43,113 nucleotides of DNA, taken from NCBI RefSeq assembly GCF_009720835.1, contig NZ_WNKZ01000052.1, positions 1 through 43,113 on the forward strand, read 5' to 3'. Shown piece after piece: positions 6,328 to 15,017 of this stretch; position 1 is the first letter of the stretch, and each line of letters starts with the position of its first letter. The stretch comes from Pseudoduganella buxea. GTDB taxonomy: Bacteria; Pseudomonadota; Gammaproteobacteria; Burkholderiales; Burkholderiaceae_D. The notes beneath the pieces were generated by a model. It was not told the DNA's origin, did not search any database, and saw only the letters and a list, made by a program, of their open reading frames with translations. The position numbers were made by a program, and so were the translations under genes.

Positions 6328-9300
6328 ATGACAGTATCGACCGACGGCATGGCAGGCGAGGCAGGCGACGGCGCAACCGCCGCGGGCAAGGCCGGCCAGA
6401 GCGCCAACCTGCAGCGCCTGTTCGACGATACCCGCCGCCGCCTGGTGGAGACGGGCACGCGCAACCGCCTGGTGCACGTCAACCGCGCCAACACGCGCGG
6501 CAATGTCATCGCCATCGTCAACGAGCGCTCGAACGATACCCATGCCTGGCTGGCCGGCGGCAAGGCAATGCGCCTGCGCGCCATCGGCCGCGATGCGGAG
6601 CAGGAAGGCGACGCCGCCGACAGCGTGCGGCTGGCCGACGCGGGCGAGGAAGGCTTCGAGCCGGAACGCTTCCGCGACGGCTGGCTGGAAACCCGCCTGG
6701 GGCCGGACGCGCTGCAAAAGCGCCTGCTGAAGATCGCCCGCGAAGCCCGCACGGCCGAGGAAGAATCGGGCGTGAACGTGCTGTACCTGGCGTTGGGCTT
6801 CCTGACGTGGCTGGAGAACAAGCCCGGCACGCCGGTCCGCGAGGCGCCGCTGGTCCTGCTGCCGGTGGAGCTGGCGCGCAATCCCCGCACGTCCACCTAC
6901 GACCTGCGCCTGCGCGACGAGGACGTCGTCACCAACCTGCCGCTGCAGCAGCGCCTGAAGGAGGACTTCGGCATCGTGCTGCCCGAACTGGAGATCGACG
7001 AGGGGTGGACCCCGGCTGCCTACTTCGCCCAGGTGGAAGCGGTGGTGGCCGCCCAGGGCGGCTGGCACGTCGACCGGGACGCCATGCAGCTGGGCTTTTT
7101 CTCGTTTTCCAAGCTGCTGATGTACCGCGACCTGGCACCGGATGCGTGGCCCGATGGCGCCATCGCCGGCCATGCTTTGACGCGCGGCCTGCTGTTCGAA
7201 GGCTTCACGCCGGCCCCGCCGCTGCTGGCGCCGGGCGAGCGGCTCGACGACGTGCTGCCGCCGGCGCGCATCTTCCATGTCGTCGATGCCGATGCATCGC
7301 AGGCAGTCGTCATCGAGGAAGCGCGGCTGGGCCGCAATCTGGTGGTGCAGGGCCCGCCCGGCACGGGCAAGTCGCAGACCATCACGAACATCATCGCCGC
7401 GGCCGTGCGCGAGGGGAAGCGCGTGCTGTTCGTGGCCGAGAAGATGGCGGCGCTGTCGGTGGTGCACGAGCGCCTCGTCAAGGTGGGCCTGCGCGACGTG
7501 TGCCTGGAGCTCCATTCGCGCAACGCCAACAAGAAGGCCGTACTGGCCGAACTGGCGCGCACCCTGAACGCGGCAGGTGACGTGCCGGCCGCCCCCGGCG
7601 CACCGGAAGCGCTGGCGCAGTCGCTGGCCTCCTTGAACGCCATCGCCGAGGCGCTGCATCAGCCCATCGGCGTCTCCGGCGAGACGGCATATACCGTGCT
7701 GGCGCAGCAGGCCCGCTTCATCGGCCAGGGGGTCCCGCCCCCGGTCATCGACGGCGCCGCCGTGGCCGCACTGCCGCCGCAGGAGCTGGATCTTTTGCTG
7801 GCACTGGTGACGCGCTACGGCGCCGTGCTGGCAGCCGAAGGACCGCCCGCCGTTCACCCGTTCGCCGGCACCGGCAACCTCGATCTGCAGCCGGTCGAGC
7901 TGACGCGCCTCGGCCCCCTGATGGAAACGGCGGCCCGGGCGTCGGACGCCCTGGCGACTGCCCTGCAGGCGGCGGCGACCGCACTGGACGTGGCGGTGCC
8001 CATCACGCGCCACGCCGGCACGCCGCTGGCCGCCACCCTGGCGCTGCTGCGCGGCTTGCCGCAGGATGGCCAGCCTGCCGCCGCCAGGATGCTGGTCGCA
8101 AGCGACCTGCCTCGACTGCGCGAGACCTTGGTGGCCGGTGCCGCATGGCGCACCGCGCGCGACGCTGCCGCGGCCTCGTTCATCGATGCGGCGTTCGCGG
8201 CCGCCACGCCGCTGCACCTGCGCGCGCCGCTGGTGGCGGGCACGCAGTCGTTCTTCACGCGCTGGGGCGGGGCCTACCGGGGCGCCTCGCGCGAACTGGC
8301 CGGGCTGCTGCGCGCGCCGCTGCCCAAGAGCGCCGGGGAGCGCCTGGCATTGGTCGACATCCTGATTGACGTGGCAGCGCGCCGCGAACGGTGGCAGCTG
8401 GATCAGTCCTTCTGCGCGACGACGCTGGGCGAATCCTGGCGCGGCGAACAGACCGATTTCGCCCGGTTGCTGGGCTATGCCAACTGGTGCATGGCGGCCC
8501 TGGCCGCGCCGTTGCGCATTCCCGTCGAACGCATGCTGCAGGTGGCGGCCCATTCCTCGCAGGTCGATGCGCTGTTGATCGCCATTGCCACGGCTGAAAG
8601 GGGCGCGGCGCCGCTGGACGAAGTACTCGATACGCTTGACGTGCAGCTGCCGGCCGATCATGACCTGGCCTTCGTCGCCGGCTGGCTGCGCGGCGCCGCC
8701 GGCAGCCTGCCCCGCTACGGCGGCTGGGTCGCGCTGCAGAAGAACCATGCGGCCCTGCAGGGTGCCGTGCCGGAGATCGCCGGGCGGATGCGCGACGGCG
8801 CGCTGGCCGCGGAAGCGGCCGCCACCGAGATCCGCTTCGCCCGCGCCGAGCAACTGTGGAACGCGGCGCGCGCGGCCTCGCCCGTGCTGCGCGAGCTGGG
8901 CGCCCGGGACCGGCATGCGCTGGTGGCGCAATTCGTCGCGCTGGAGCGCCAGCGCCTGAAGGAGAACGTCGCCACCATTGTGACCGGCCACCTGGCGCAG
9001 GTGCCGCAGGGCGCGATGGGCGACATGAAGACGGTGCGGGGCGAGATCGGCAAGAAGCGGGGCCATATGGCGCTGCGCAAGCTGTTCTCCAGCGCCGGCG
9101 GGGCCCTGCAGCGCATCAAGCCGGTCATGCTGATGAGCCCCATCTCCGTGGCCCAGTTCGTGCCGCCGGGCGCGCTGGAGTTCGACCTGCTGATCATCGA
9201 CGAAGCGTCGCAGGTGCGGCCCGAGGATGCGCTGGGCGCCATTGCGCGGGCACGCCAGATCGTCGTCGTGGGCGACCAGAAGCAGTTGCCGCCGTCGTCA

Positions 9301-11037
9301 TTCTTCGACCGTTTGCTGAGCGACGAGGCGGAGGACGAAGCGCCGGAAGAGCCGGAAGGCGAGGAGCTGCTGGGCAGCGCGGCCAAGGTGGGCATGCTGG
9401 AAAGTGTGCTGAGCCTGTGCGAGGCACGGGGCCTGTCGGGCCGCATGCTGCAGTGGCACTACCGCTCGCGCGACCCTTCCCTGATCCGCGTGTCGAATGC
9501 GGAGTTCTACGGCGATGACCTGATCCTGCCGCCGTCGCCGCTGGAAAAGAATCCGGCCTATGGCCTGTGCTTCACGCGCGTGGCCGGTGTCTACGACAAG
9601 GGTGGCAAGCGCGATAACCGCATCGAGGGCGACGCCATCGTGGCGCGCGTGGCCGAGCACGCGCGCCGCCATCCGGACACGTCGCTGGGCATCGTCACCT
9701 TCTCGTCGGCCCAGCGCAACCTGATCACGGAGCTGCTCGAGCTGCACCGCCGCGCCGATCCCGTGCTGGACGCCTTCCTGCGCGAGGGAAAAAGCGAGGA
9801 CCTGTTCGTCAAGAATATCGAGAACGTGCAGGGCGACGAGCGTGACGTCATCCTCGTCAGCGTCGGCTATGGGCCCACGGTGGCCGGCGGTCGCCTGGCC
9901 AGCATGTCCTTCGGCCCCGTCAATGCCGACGGCGGCGAGCGCCGCCTGAACGTGCTGTTCACGCGGGCCCGCCTGCGCTGCGAGGTGTTCGCCTCGTTCG
10001 ACCCGGCCGACATCGACCCGGCCCGCACCAGCCGCGCCGGCCCGCGCATCCTGAAGCGCTTCCTGGAAGCGGCGGCCAACCGGGCCGGCGTGCATGCCAG
10101 CGCCGGCCACGCCGCGCCCACCCCCTTGGAAGAGGACGTGGCCGACGTCATTCGCGGCCTGGGCTACGTGGTTGACCAGCAGGTCGGCTCGAAGGGTTTC
10201 CATATCGACCTGGGCGTGCGCCACCCGGACCTGCCGGATGCCTATCTGCTCGCGGTCGAATGCGACGGCCCCACGTGGCGCGATGCGCGCTGGGCCCGCG
10301 AGCGCGAACGCCTGCGCCAGGAAGTGCTGGCGCACCTGGGCTGGCGCCTGCACCGCATCTGGAGCACGGACTGGTTCTATCGCCGGGCCGGCGAAGTCGA
10401 GCGGCTGCGCCTTGCGCTGGAAGCGGCGCGGCACGCGGCGGGCGAGGCGGTGCGTATTGCCGGTGCCAATACCGGTTCGGGCACGACGATCCCCGTGGCC
10501 GACGTGGAACCGGATGCCGCGGTGATCGACGTGGCGCCGGCGGCCGCGCCCCGGATGCCCCTGTACCAGCGCTGCATCCTGCCGGTGGAGGAGGGCGATC
10601 CGGCCGAGCTGCCGTGGTACCGCCTGACGGAACTGGTGACGCGCATCGTCGCCGAAGAGGGGCCGATCCACGTCGAGGAAGCGGCGCGGCGGGTGGCGGC
10701 CGCCTACGGCAAGGACAAGGCAGGCGCGCGCATCGTCACCGCGACGCGCACGGCGCTGGAAAATGCCGGCCTGCTGTCGGACGGCACCTTCTGGTACACC
10801 CAGGCGCAGGCCGACGCGCCGCCCGTGCGCGACCGCTCGCAGGAAAGCGGCGCCACTGTCAAGGCGGCCAGTATCTCGATGCTGGAAATCCGCGCCGCGC
10901 TGCGGCTGGCGAGGGAGGAAAACGGCGGCGGGTCGGACGCGGACATGATCCGCTGCGCCGCCCGGCTGCTGGGCTTCAAGCGCGTGGGGCCGGAGCTCAA
11001 TGAGCGGCTGGCCGCCGGGTTGGCAGAGGGGGACTGA
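6328..11037 (+). CDS. DUF4011 / superfamily 1 helicase / PD-(D/E)xK-like nuclease / DUF3320 protein
   Basis: A 1569-residue multidomain protein. It starts at ATG 6328 (MTVSTDGM); the frame is open further upstream over the previous gene, but that part is out of frame with it. Order: DUF4011 region near 30-110; Walker A GPPGTGKS at 342-349; a long helical insert; Walker B LLIIDEAS at 954-961; motif III GDQKQLPP at 982-989; HYRS; VQGDERD at 1167-1173; VLFTRAR at 1209-1215; then a nuclease-like domain with HIDLGV and AVECDG (Asp1294, Glu1311, Asp1313) and HRIWSTDWF at 1342-1350; and a DUF3320 tail from about 1405. All helicase motifs are intact. Architectures combining a UPF1-like helicase with a Vsr/MTES_1575-like nuclease are often linked to phage defence. 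No other defence gene adjoins it, so that role is inference. Confidence 0.85.
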   Translation: MTVSTDGMAGEAGDGATAAGKAGQSANLQRLFDDTRRRLVETGTRNRLVHVNRANTRGNVIAIVNERSNDTHAWLAGGKAMRLRAIGRDAEQEGDAADSVRLADAGEEGFEPERFRDGWLETRLGPDALQKRLLKIAREARTAEEESGVNVLYLALGFLTWLENKPGTPVREAPLVLLPVELARNPRTSTYDLRLRDEDVVTNLPLQQRLKEDFGIVLPELEIDEGWTPAAYFAQVEAVVAAQGGWHVDRDAMQLGFFSFSKLLMYRDLAPDAWPDGAIAGHALTRGLLFEGFTPAPPLLAPGERLDDVLPPARIFHVVDADASQAVVIEEARLGRNLVVQGPPGTGKSQTITNIIAAAVREGKRVLFVAEKMAALSVVHERLVKVGLRDVCLELHSRNANKKAVLAELARTLNAAGDVPAAPGAPEALAQSLASLNAIAEALHQPIGVSGETAYTVLAQQARFIGQGVPPPVIDGAAVAALPPQELDLLLALVTRYGAVLAAEGPPAVHPFAGTGNLDLQPVELTRLGPLMETAARASDALATALQAAATALDVAVPITRHAGTPLAATLALLRGLPQDGQPAAARMLVASDLPRLRETLVAGAAWRTARDAAAASFIDAAFAAATPLHLRAPLVAGTQSFFTRWGGAYRGASRELAGLLRAPLPKSAGERLALVDILIDVAARRERWQLDQSFCATTLGESWRGEQTDFARLLGYANWCMAALAAPLRIPVERMLQVAAHSSQVDALLIAIATAERGAAPLDEVLDTLDVQLPADHDLAFVAGWLRGAAGSLPRYGGWVALQKNHAALQGAVPEIAGRMRDGALAAEAAATEIRFARAEQLWNAARAASPVLRELGARDRHALVAQFVALERQRLKENVATIVTGHLAQVPQGAMGDMKTVRGEIGKKRGHMALRKLFSSAGGALQRIKPVMLMSPISVAQFVPPGALEFDLLIIDEASQVRPEDALGAIARARQIVVVGDQKQLPPSSFFDRLLSDEAEDEAPEEPEGEELLGSAAKVGMLESVLSLCEARGLSGRMLQWHYRSRDPSLIRVSNAEFYGDDLILPPSPLEKNPAYGLCFTRVAGVYDKGGKRDNRIEGDAIVARVAEHARRHPDTSLGIVTFSSAQRNLITELLELHRRADPVLDAFLREGKSEDLFVKNIENVQGDERDVILVSVGYGPTVAGGRLASMSFGPVNADGGERRLNVLFTRARLRCEVFASFDPADIDPARTSRAGPRILKRFLEAAANRAGVHASAGHAAPTPLEEDVADVIRGLGYVVDQQVGSKGFHIDLGVRHPDLPDAYLLAVECDGPTWRDARWARERERLRQEVLAHLGWRLHRIWSTDWFYRRAGEVERLRLALEAARHAAGEAVRIAGANTGSGTTIPVADVEPDAAVIDVAPAAAPRMPLYQRCILPVEEGDPAELPWYRLTELVTRIVAEEGPIHVEEAARRVAAAYGKDKAGARIVTATRTALENAGLLSDGTFWYTQAQADAPPVRDRSQESGATVKAASISMLEIRAALRLAREENGGGSDADMIRCAARLLGFKRVGPELNERLAAGLAEGD

Positions 11038-11058
11038 AAAACGGGGCGTCTAGCCCCG
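11036..11058 (-). terminator. terminator of the GntR gene, stop codon inside the hairpin
   Basis: On the minus strand CGGGGC-TAGAC-GCCCCG is followed by a run of T. The loop contains the TAG stop of the regulator gene (11050-11052). Placed between convergent genes, it may also help end the helicase transcript. Confidence 0.7.
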
Positions 11059-11739
11059 CGAGAACGTGCGCGTGACGCGTTCGAGGTGGGCCCGCATCGC
11101 ATGGCGCGCGCCGGCCGGGTCGCGCGCGGCGATGGCTTCGAGGATCTTGCGGTGATCCGGCAGCGTTTCCAGGCGCAGTTCCTCGGTCTGGTAATGCTCC
11201 TTCAGCTTGTGCCACAGGGTGCCGCGGTTGCTCCACAGGTATTCGATGACGCCGACGAAGGCCGTGTTGCCGGTGGCGCGGGCAATGGCCAGGTGGAAGT
11301 TGCGGTCGGCCTGCTCGTTGCTGGCGCGGTCCTCGTGGTGGCGTTCCATTTCTTCCACGGCGCGCAGGATCGCGTCGACCTGGGCACCGGTGGCCACCTT
11401 GGCCGCGATGGCGGCGATTTCCGACTCGATCAGGCGGCGCGCGGCCAGCACCTCGAACGGACCGGGGCCCGTTTCCGGCACTTCGGCCGGCAAGGGCTGT
11501 TCGCACACGTAGACGCCGGAGCCGCCCCGTACTTCGACGACGCCGCCCAGCTCCAGCGCGATCAGCGCTTCGCGCAGCGAGGCGCGGCTGACGCACAGCT
11601 TGGCCGACAGCTCGCGTTCGGCCGGCAGGCGCGCGCCCGGGGCGATGCGTTCTTCCTGGATCAACTGCTGCACGCGCTCGGCGACCACGCGGTACAGCCG
11701 CGGTTCGGGCGTGCCTGGCTCGCCGGCGGTCTTTTTCAT
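11050..11739 (-). CDS. FadR-type (FCD) GntR transcriptional regulator
   Basis: The 229-residue regulator has an N-terminal winged helix (residues about 13-80) with the GntR signature LPAERELSAKLCVSRASLREAL and a C-terminal FCD ligand domain. ADRNFHLAIARATGN and DHRKILEAI carry the Asp and His residues that bind metal and an organic acid effector in this family. Its start lies 9 bases beyond the end of ispB on the same strand, so it may be read from ispB or its own promoter. FCD regulators typically sense carboxylic or sugar acids. The palindrome at 4954 is a possible target, but nothing here proves it. Confidence 0.88.
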   Translation of the reverse strand: MKKTAGEPGTPEPRLYRVVAERVQQLIQEERIAPGARLPAERELSAKLCVSRASLREALIALELGGVVEVRGGSGVYVCEQPLPAEVPETGPGPFEVLAARRLIESEIAAIAAKVATGAQVDAILRAVEEMERHHEDRASNEQADRNFHLAIARATGNTAFVGVIEYLWSNRGTLWHKLKEHYQTEELRLETLPDHRKILEAIAARDPAGARHAMRAHLERVTRTFSRG

Positions 11740-11747
11740 CGCGCGGC

Positions 11748-12731
11748 TCAGTGGTTGCGATCGACGGCGAAGCGGGCCAGCTGCAGCAGCGAATCCTTGT
11801 AGCGGCTGTCCGGCATGGCGGCGATGGCGTCGATGGCGCGCTGCGCCGCCACCTGCGCCTCGCGGCGCGTGTAGTCGAGCGCGCCGCCCGTCGTGATGGC
11901 GGCCAGGATGGTGTCGAAATGCTGCTCGTCGCCGGACTCGATGCAGGCGCGCACCAGCTGGCGCTGTTCTTCCGTGCCGTGTTCCATCAGGTAGATCAGC
12001 GGCATCGTCGGCTTGCCTTCGCGCAGGTCGTCGCCCACGTTCTTGCCGATTTCGCTGGCATCCCCGGCGTAATCGAGCACGTCGTCGATCAGCTGGAAGG
12101 CCGTGCCCAGCGAGCGGCCGTATTCGCCGGCGGCGGCGATGGCCTCGTCGTCGGCACCGGCGATCAGCGCGCCCAGTTCGGCGGCCGCCTCGAACAGCTT
12201 GGCCGTCTTCGAGCGGATCACCTGCAGGTAGCTTTCCTGCGACACGTCCGGATCGTGCATGTTCAACAGCTGCAGCACTTCGCCTTCGGCGATGACGTTG
12301 GTGGCGTCGGACAGGATCTGCATCACGCGCATATTGTCCAGGCCCACCATCATCTGGAAGGCGCGCGAGTACAGGAAGTCGCCCACCAGCACGGACGCGG
12401 CATTGCCGAACAGGGCGTTGGCCGTGGCGCGGCCGCGGCGCAGCGACGATTCGTCGACGACGTCGTCATGCAGCAGGGTCGCGGTGTGGATGAACTCCAC
12501 GACGGCGGCCAGCTCATGGTGGGCACTGCCCTTATAGGAATAGGCATTCGCCACCAGCAGCACCAGCACCGGACGGATGCGCTTGCCGCCGGCGCTGATG
12601 ATGTATTCCGCGATCTGGTTGACCAGGGCCACTTCCGAATGCAGGCGCTGGCGGATGACGCCGTTGACGGCATCCATGTCGGCGGCGATGGTGCTGATAA
12701 TGTTATTCTGGTTGGCTGGTGGGGTGGACAA
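11748..12731 (-). CDS. ispB: octaprenyl (polyprenyl) diphosphate synthase
   Basis: The 327-residue enzyme makes the long isoprenoid side chain of ubiquinone by adding isopentenyl diphosphate units. Both aspartate-rich motifs are present: DDVVD at 89-93 with the following SSLRRG, and DDVLD at 216-220. GGKRIRP near 48-54 is the substrate-binding region. Length is normal. It is divergent from rplU, the standard arrangement in Burkholderiales, with a -10-like TATAAT at 12772-12767 on its strand. Confidence 0.95.
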   Translation of the reverse strand: MSTPPANQNNIISTIAADMDAVNGVIRQRLHSEVALVNQIAEYIISAGGKRIRPVLVLLVANAYSYKGSAHHELAAVVEFIHTATLLHDDVVDESSLRRGRATANALFGNAASVLVGDFLYSRAFQMMVGLDNMRVMQILSDATNVIAEGEVLQLLNMHDPDVSQESYLQVIRSKTAKLFEAAAELGALIAGADDEAIAAAGEYGRSLGTAFQLIDDVLDYAGDASEIGKNVGDDLREGKPTMPLIYLMEHGTEEQRQLVRACIESGDEQHFDTILAAITTGGALDYTRREAQVAAQRAIDAIAAMPDSRYKDSLLQLARFAVDRNH

Positions 12732-12766
12732 GGCAGGCCTGCGTTGGACGGATTGAGTTGTCGCGA

Positions 12767-12772
12767 ATTATA
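12767..12772 (-). promoter_or_regulatory. -10 element of ispB
   Basis: TATAAT on the minus strand, 36 bases upstream of the ispB start at 12731. No strong -35 is visible upstream. Confidence 0.45.
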
Positions 12773-12830
12773 CGACATGCGGCTCCCACGTTGCCGACAT
12801 ACCACGAGCGGATGCCTTTGTGAATACTTT

Positions 12831-12859
12831 TTGACGTCAATTTCCCGGCCATGTATAAT
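12831..12859 (+). promoter_or_regulatory. strong sigma70 promoter of rplU-rpmA
   Basis: TTGACG (12831-12836), a 17-base spacer, and TATAAT (12854-12859): close to consensus in every respect. The leader to the rplU start is about 85 bases, enough for leader-level control of ribosomal protein synthesis. Confidence 0.85.
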
Positions 12860-12951
12860 CACAGGTTCCCCGGCCTCCGCCCGGTGCTTTTTCACGAGGC
12901 AGCAGGTGTCGAGGGAGGGAATTTTCTTAACATTTGATGAGGTTTCAAATC

Positions 12952-13263
12952 ATGTACGCGGTCATAAAAACCGGTGGCAAGCAATACAAAGTTGTCGCTG
13001 GCGAAAAACTCAAAGTAGAACAGATACCTGCAGACATTGGTTCCGAACTCACCATCGATCAAGTCCTCGCCGTCGGCGCGGGCGACAGCATCAAGTTTGG
13101 TGCTCCACTGGTTGAAGGTGCAACGGTTCTGGTGAAAGTGGTTTCCCAAGGTCGTCACGACAAGGTCAAGATCTTCAAGATGCGCCGCCGTAAGCACTAC
13201 CAGAAGCACCAGGGCCATCGTCAGAACTACACCGAAATCCAAATCGTTTCGATCAACGGCTAA
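12952..13263 (+). CDS. rplU: 50S ribosomal protein L21
   Basis: The 103-residue protein begins MYAVIKTGGKQYKV, the L21 hallmark, and ends with the basic KMRRRKHYQKHQGHRQ segment that contacts 23S rRNA. I chose ATG 12952 over the in-frame start at 12934, which would add six residues not typical of L21. It is followed after 38 bases by rpmA, the usual pair. Confidence 0.98.
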   Translation: MYAVIKTGGKQYKVVAGEKLKVEQIPADIGSELTIDQVLAVGAGDSIKFGAPLVEGATVLVKVVSQGRHDKVKIFKMRRRKHYQKHQGHRQNYTEIQIVSING

Positions 13264-13301
13264 TCGCTGTTATCTGAATTTAGCTTATCTAGGAGCACTA
13301 A

Positions 13302-13565
13302 ATGGCACACAAAAAAGGTGGCGGTACTACCCGCAACGGCCGCGATTCCGAATCAAAACGCCTGGGCGTTAAGGTTTACGGCGGTCAAACGATCAATGCA
13401 GGCGGCATCATCATTCGCCAGCGCGGCACCCCAGTGCGCGCCGGCGAAGGCGTGGGCACCGGCAAGGACCACACCCTGTTCGCCCTGGTGGACGGCGTTG
13501 TCAAGTTCGTCGTCAAAGGCGCTGGCAACAACAAGTTCGTCACCGTCGTTCCAGCTGCGCAGTAA
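13302..13565 (+). CDS. rpmA: 50S ribosomal protein L27
   Basis: The 87-residue protein begins MAHKKGGGTTRNGRDSESKR, and its N-terminal arm reaches the peptidyl-transferase centre. Length and sequence are canonical. An AGGAG ribosome site lies upstream. It is co-transcribed with rplU, and a hairpin with a T-run at 13665-13690 follows before obgE. Confidence 0.98.
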   Translation: MAHKKGGGTTRNGRDSESKRLGVKVYGGQTINAGGIIIRQRGTPVRAGEGVGTGKDHTLFALVDGVVKFVVKGAGNNKFVTVVPAAQ

Positions 13566-13664
13566 TCAGCGGAATCACGCACGGGGCAGCGGCGCTTGCC
13601 GTTGTTCCGGCTGAATGCAGGGTCGCTGCGGCTCGTTCCGGCGACCGGCATTCGGAAATTCAAG

Positions 13665-13690
13665 GGCTCTGCCGACGGTGGAGCCTTTTT
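13665..13690 (+). terminator. rho-independent terminator after rpmA
   Basis: GGCTC (13665-13669) pairs with GAGCC (13681-13685), followed by five Ts. It separates rplU-rpmA from obgE, although partial read-through into obgE would be usual. Confidence 0.65.
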
Positions 13691-13784
13691 GTTTGGCGCT
13701 GTCCTCGTTAAGTGTTGACCATGCCTCCGGCATGCGCCTTCAGCACTTACCGAGTACAGAGCCCTCTTTTTCAGGCGGTACATT

Positions 13785-14894
13785 ATGAAGTTCATCGACG
13801 AAGCACGCATTGAAGTCATCGCCGGCAACGGCGGCAATGGCTGCGCCTCTTTCTGCCGTGAGAAATTCCGGCCATTCGGCGGCCCCGACGGCGGCGACGG
13901 CGGCAAGGGCGGCTCGATCTGGGCCGTGGCAGACCGTAACGTCAACACCCTGGTCGACTATCGCTATTCGAAAATGCACCGCGCCAAGGACGGCGAGTCG
14001 GGCCGCGGTTCGGACTGCTACGGCAAGGGCGCCGACGACGTGTCGCTGCGCGTGCCGGTCGGCACCCTGATCATCGACGAAGTGTCCGGCGAAATCATCG
14101 CCGACATGACCGAGCACGGCCAGATAGAACTGCTGGCCAAGGGCGGCGAGGGCGGCTGGGGCAATATCCACTTCAAGACGTCGACCAACCGCGCCCCGCG
14201 CCAGAAAACCGAGGGCAAGGAAGGCGAACGCCGCGAACTGCGCCTGGAGCTGAAGGTGCTGGCCGACGTCGGCCTGCTGGGCATGCCCAATGCCGGCAAG
14301 TCGACCTTCATCACGGCCGTGTCGAACGCCCGTCCGAAGATCGCCGACTATCCGTTCACGACCCTGCACCCGAACCTGGGCGTGGTGCGCGTGTCGCACG
14401 AGAAGAGCTTCGTCATCGCCGACATTCCCGGCCTGATCGAAGGCGCCGCCGAAGGTGCCGGCCTGGGTCACCAGTTCCTGCGCCACCTGTCGCGTACGGG
14501 CCTGCTGCTGCATATCGTCGACCTGGCGCCGTTCGAAGCCACGGTCGATCCCGTCAAGGAAGCCAAGGCCCTCGTCAAGGAACTGGAGAAGTACGACCAG
14601 GACCTGCTGGACAAGCCGCGCTGGCTGGTGCTGAACAAGGTCGACGTGATTCCGGCCGAGGAGCGCACCAAGCGCGTCAAGGACTTCCTGAAGAAGTTCG
14701 GCTGGAAGGGTCCCGTGTTCGAGATCTCCGCGCTGTCGCATGAAGGCACGCAGGAACTGGTCACGGCCATCTACCAGCACCTGGAGCAGAAGCGCCACAC
14801 GGCGCAGCGCGCCGAGGAAACCCAGATGACCGAGGAAGCCCGTGGCATCTCGTCGATCGATCCGGATGACCCGCGCTTCAAGGTTCTCGATTAA
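13785..14894 (+). CDS. obgE: Obg GTPase
   Basis: The 369-residue essential GTPase acts in 50S ribosome assembly and stress control. The Gly-rich Obg fold occupies residues 1-158 (GNGGNGC, FGGPDGGDGGKGG). The G domain follows with G1 GMPNAGKST at 166-174, G2 in the DYPFTTL segment, G3 DIPG at 213-216, and NKVD. The C-terminus is short and acidic. It lies downstream of rpmA as in most proteobacteria and is followed by proB. Confidence 0.98.
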   Translation: MKFIDEARIEVIAGNGGNGCASFCREKFRPFGGPDGGDGGKGGSIWAVADRNVNTLVDYRYSKMHRAKDGESGRGSDCYGKGADDVSLRVPVGTLIIDEVSGEIIADMTEHGQIELLAKGGEGGWGNIHFKTSTNRAPRQKTEGKEGERRELRLELKVLADVGLLGMPNAGKSTFITAVSNARPKIADYPFTTLHPNLGVVRVSHEKSFVIADIPGLIEGAAEGAGLGHQFLRHLSRTGLLLHIVDLAPFEATVDPVKEAKALVKELEKYDQDLLDKPRWLVLNKVDVIPAEERTKRVKDFLKKFGWKGPVFEISALSHEGTQELVTAIYQHLEQKRHTAQRAEETQMTEEARGISSIDPDDPRFKVLD

Positions 14895-15017
14895 AATCGC
14901 AGTACCTGTGACGTTGCCGGACTTGCCACACGCAAGCCTGGTAACGTCAGCGGCAAAGTCCGGCGACCGGCCTGGCGATCAAATCCCTCATTCAACAAGA
15001 GATTGGCCGCACTTTCC

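Noticed and set aside
6133..9066. 977-codon minus-strand open frame
   Set aside because: It is antisense to the helicase-nuclease gene, which has intact motifs; the frame translates to Gln/Arg/His-rich noise.
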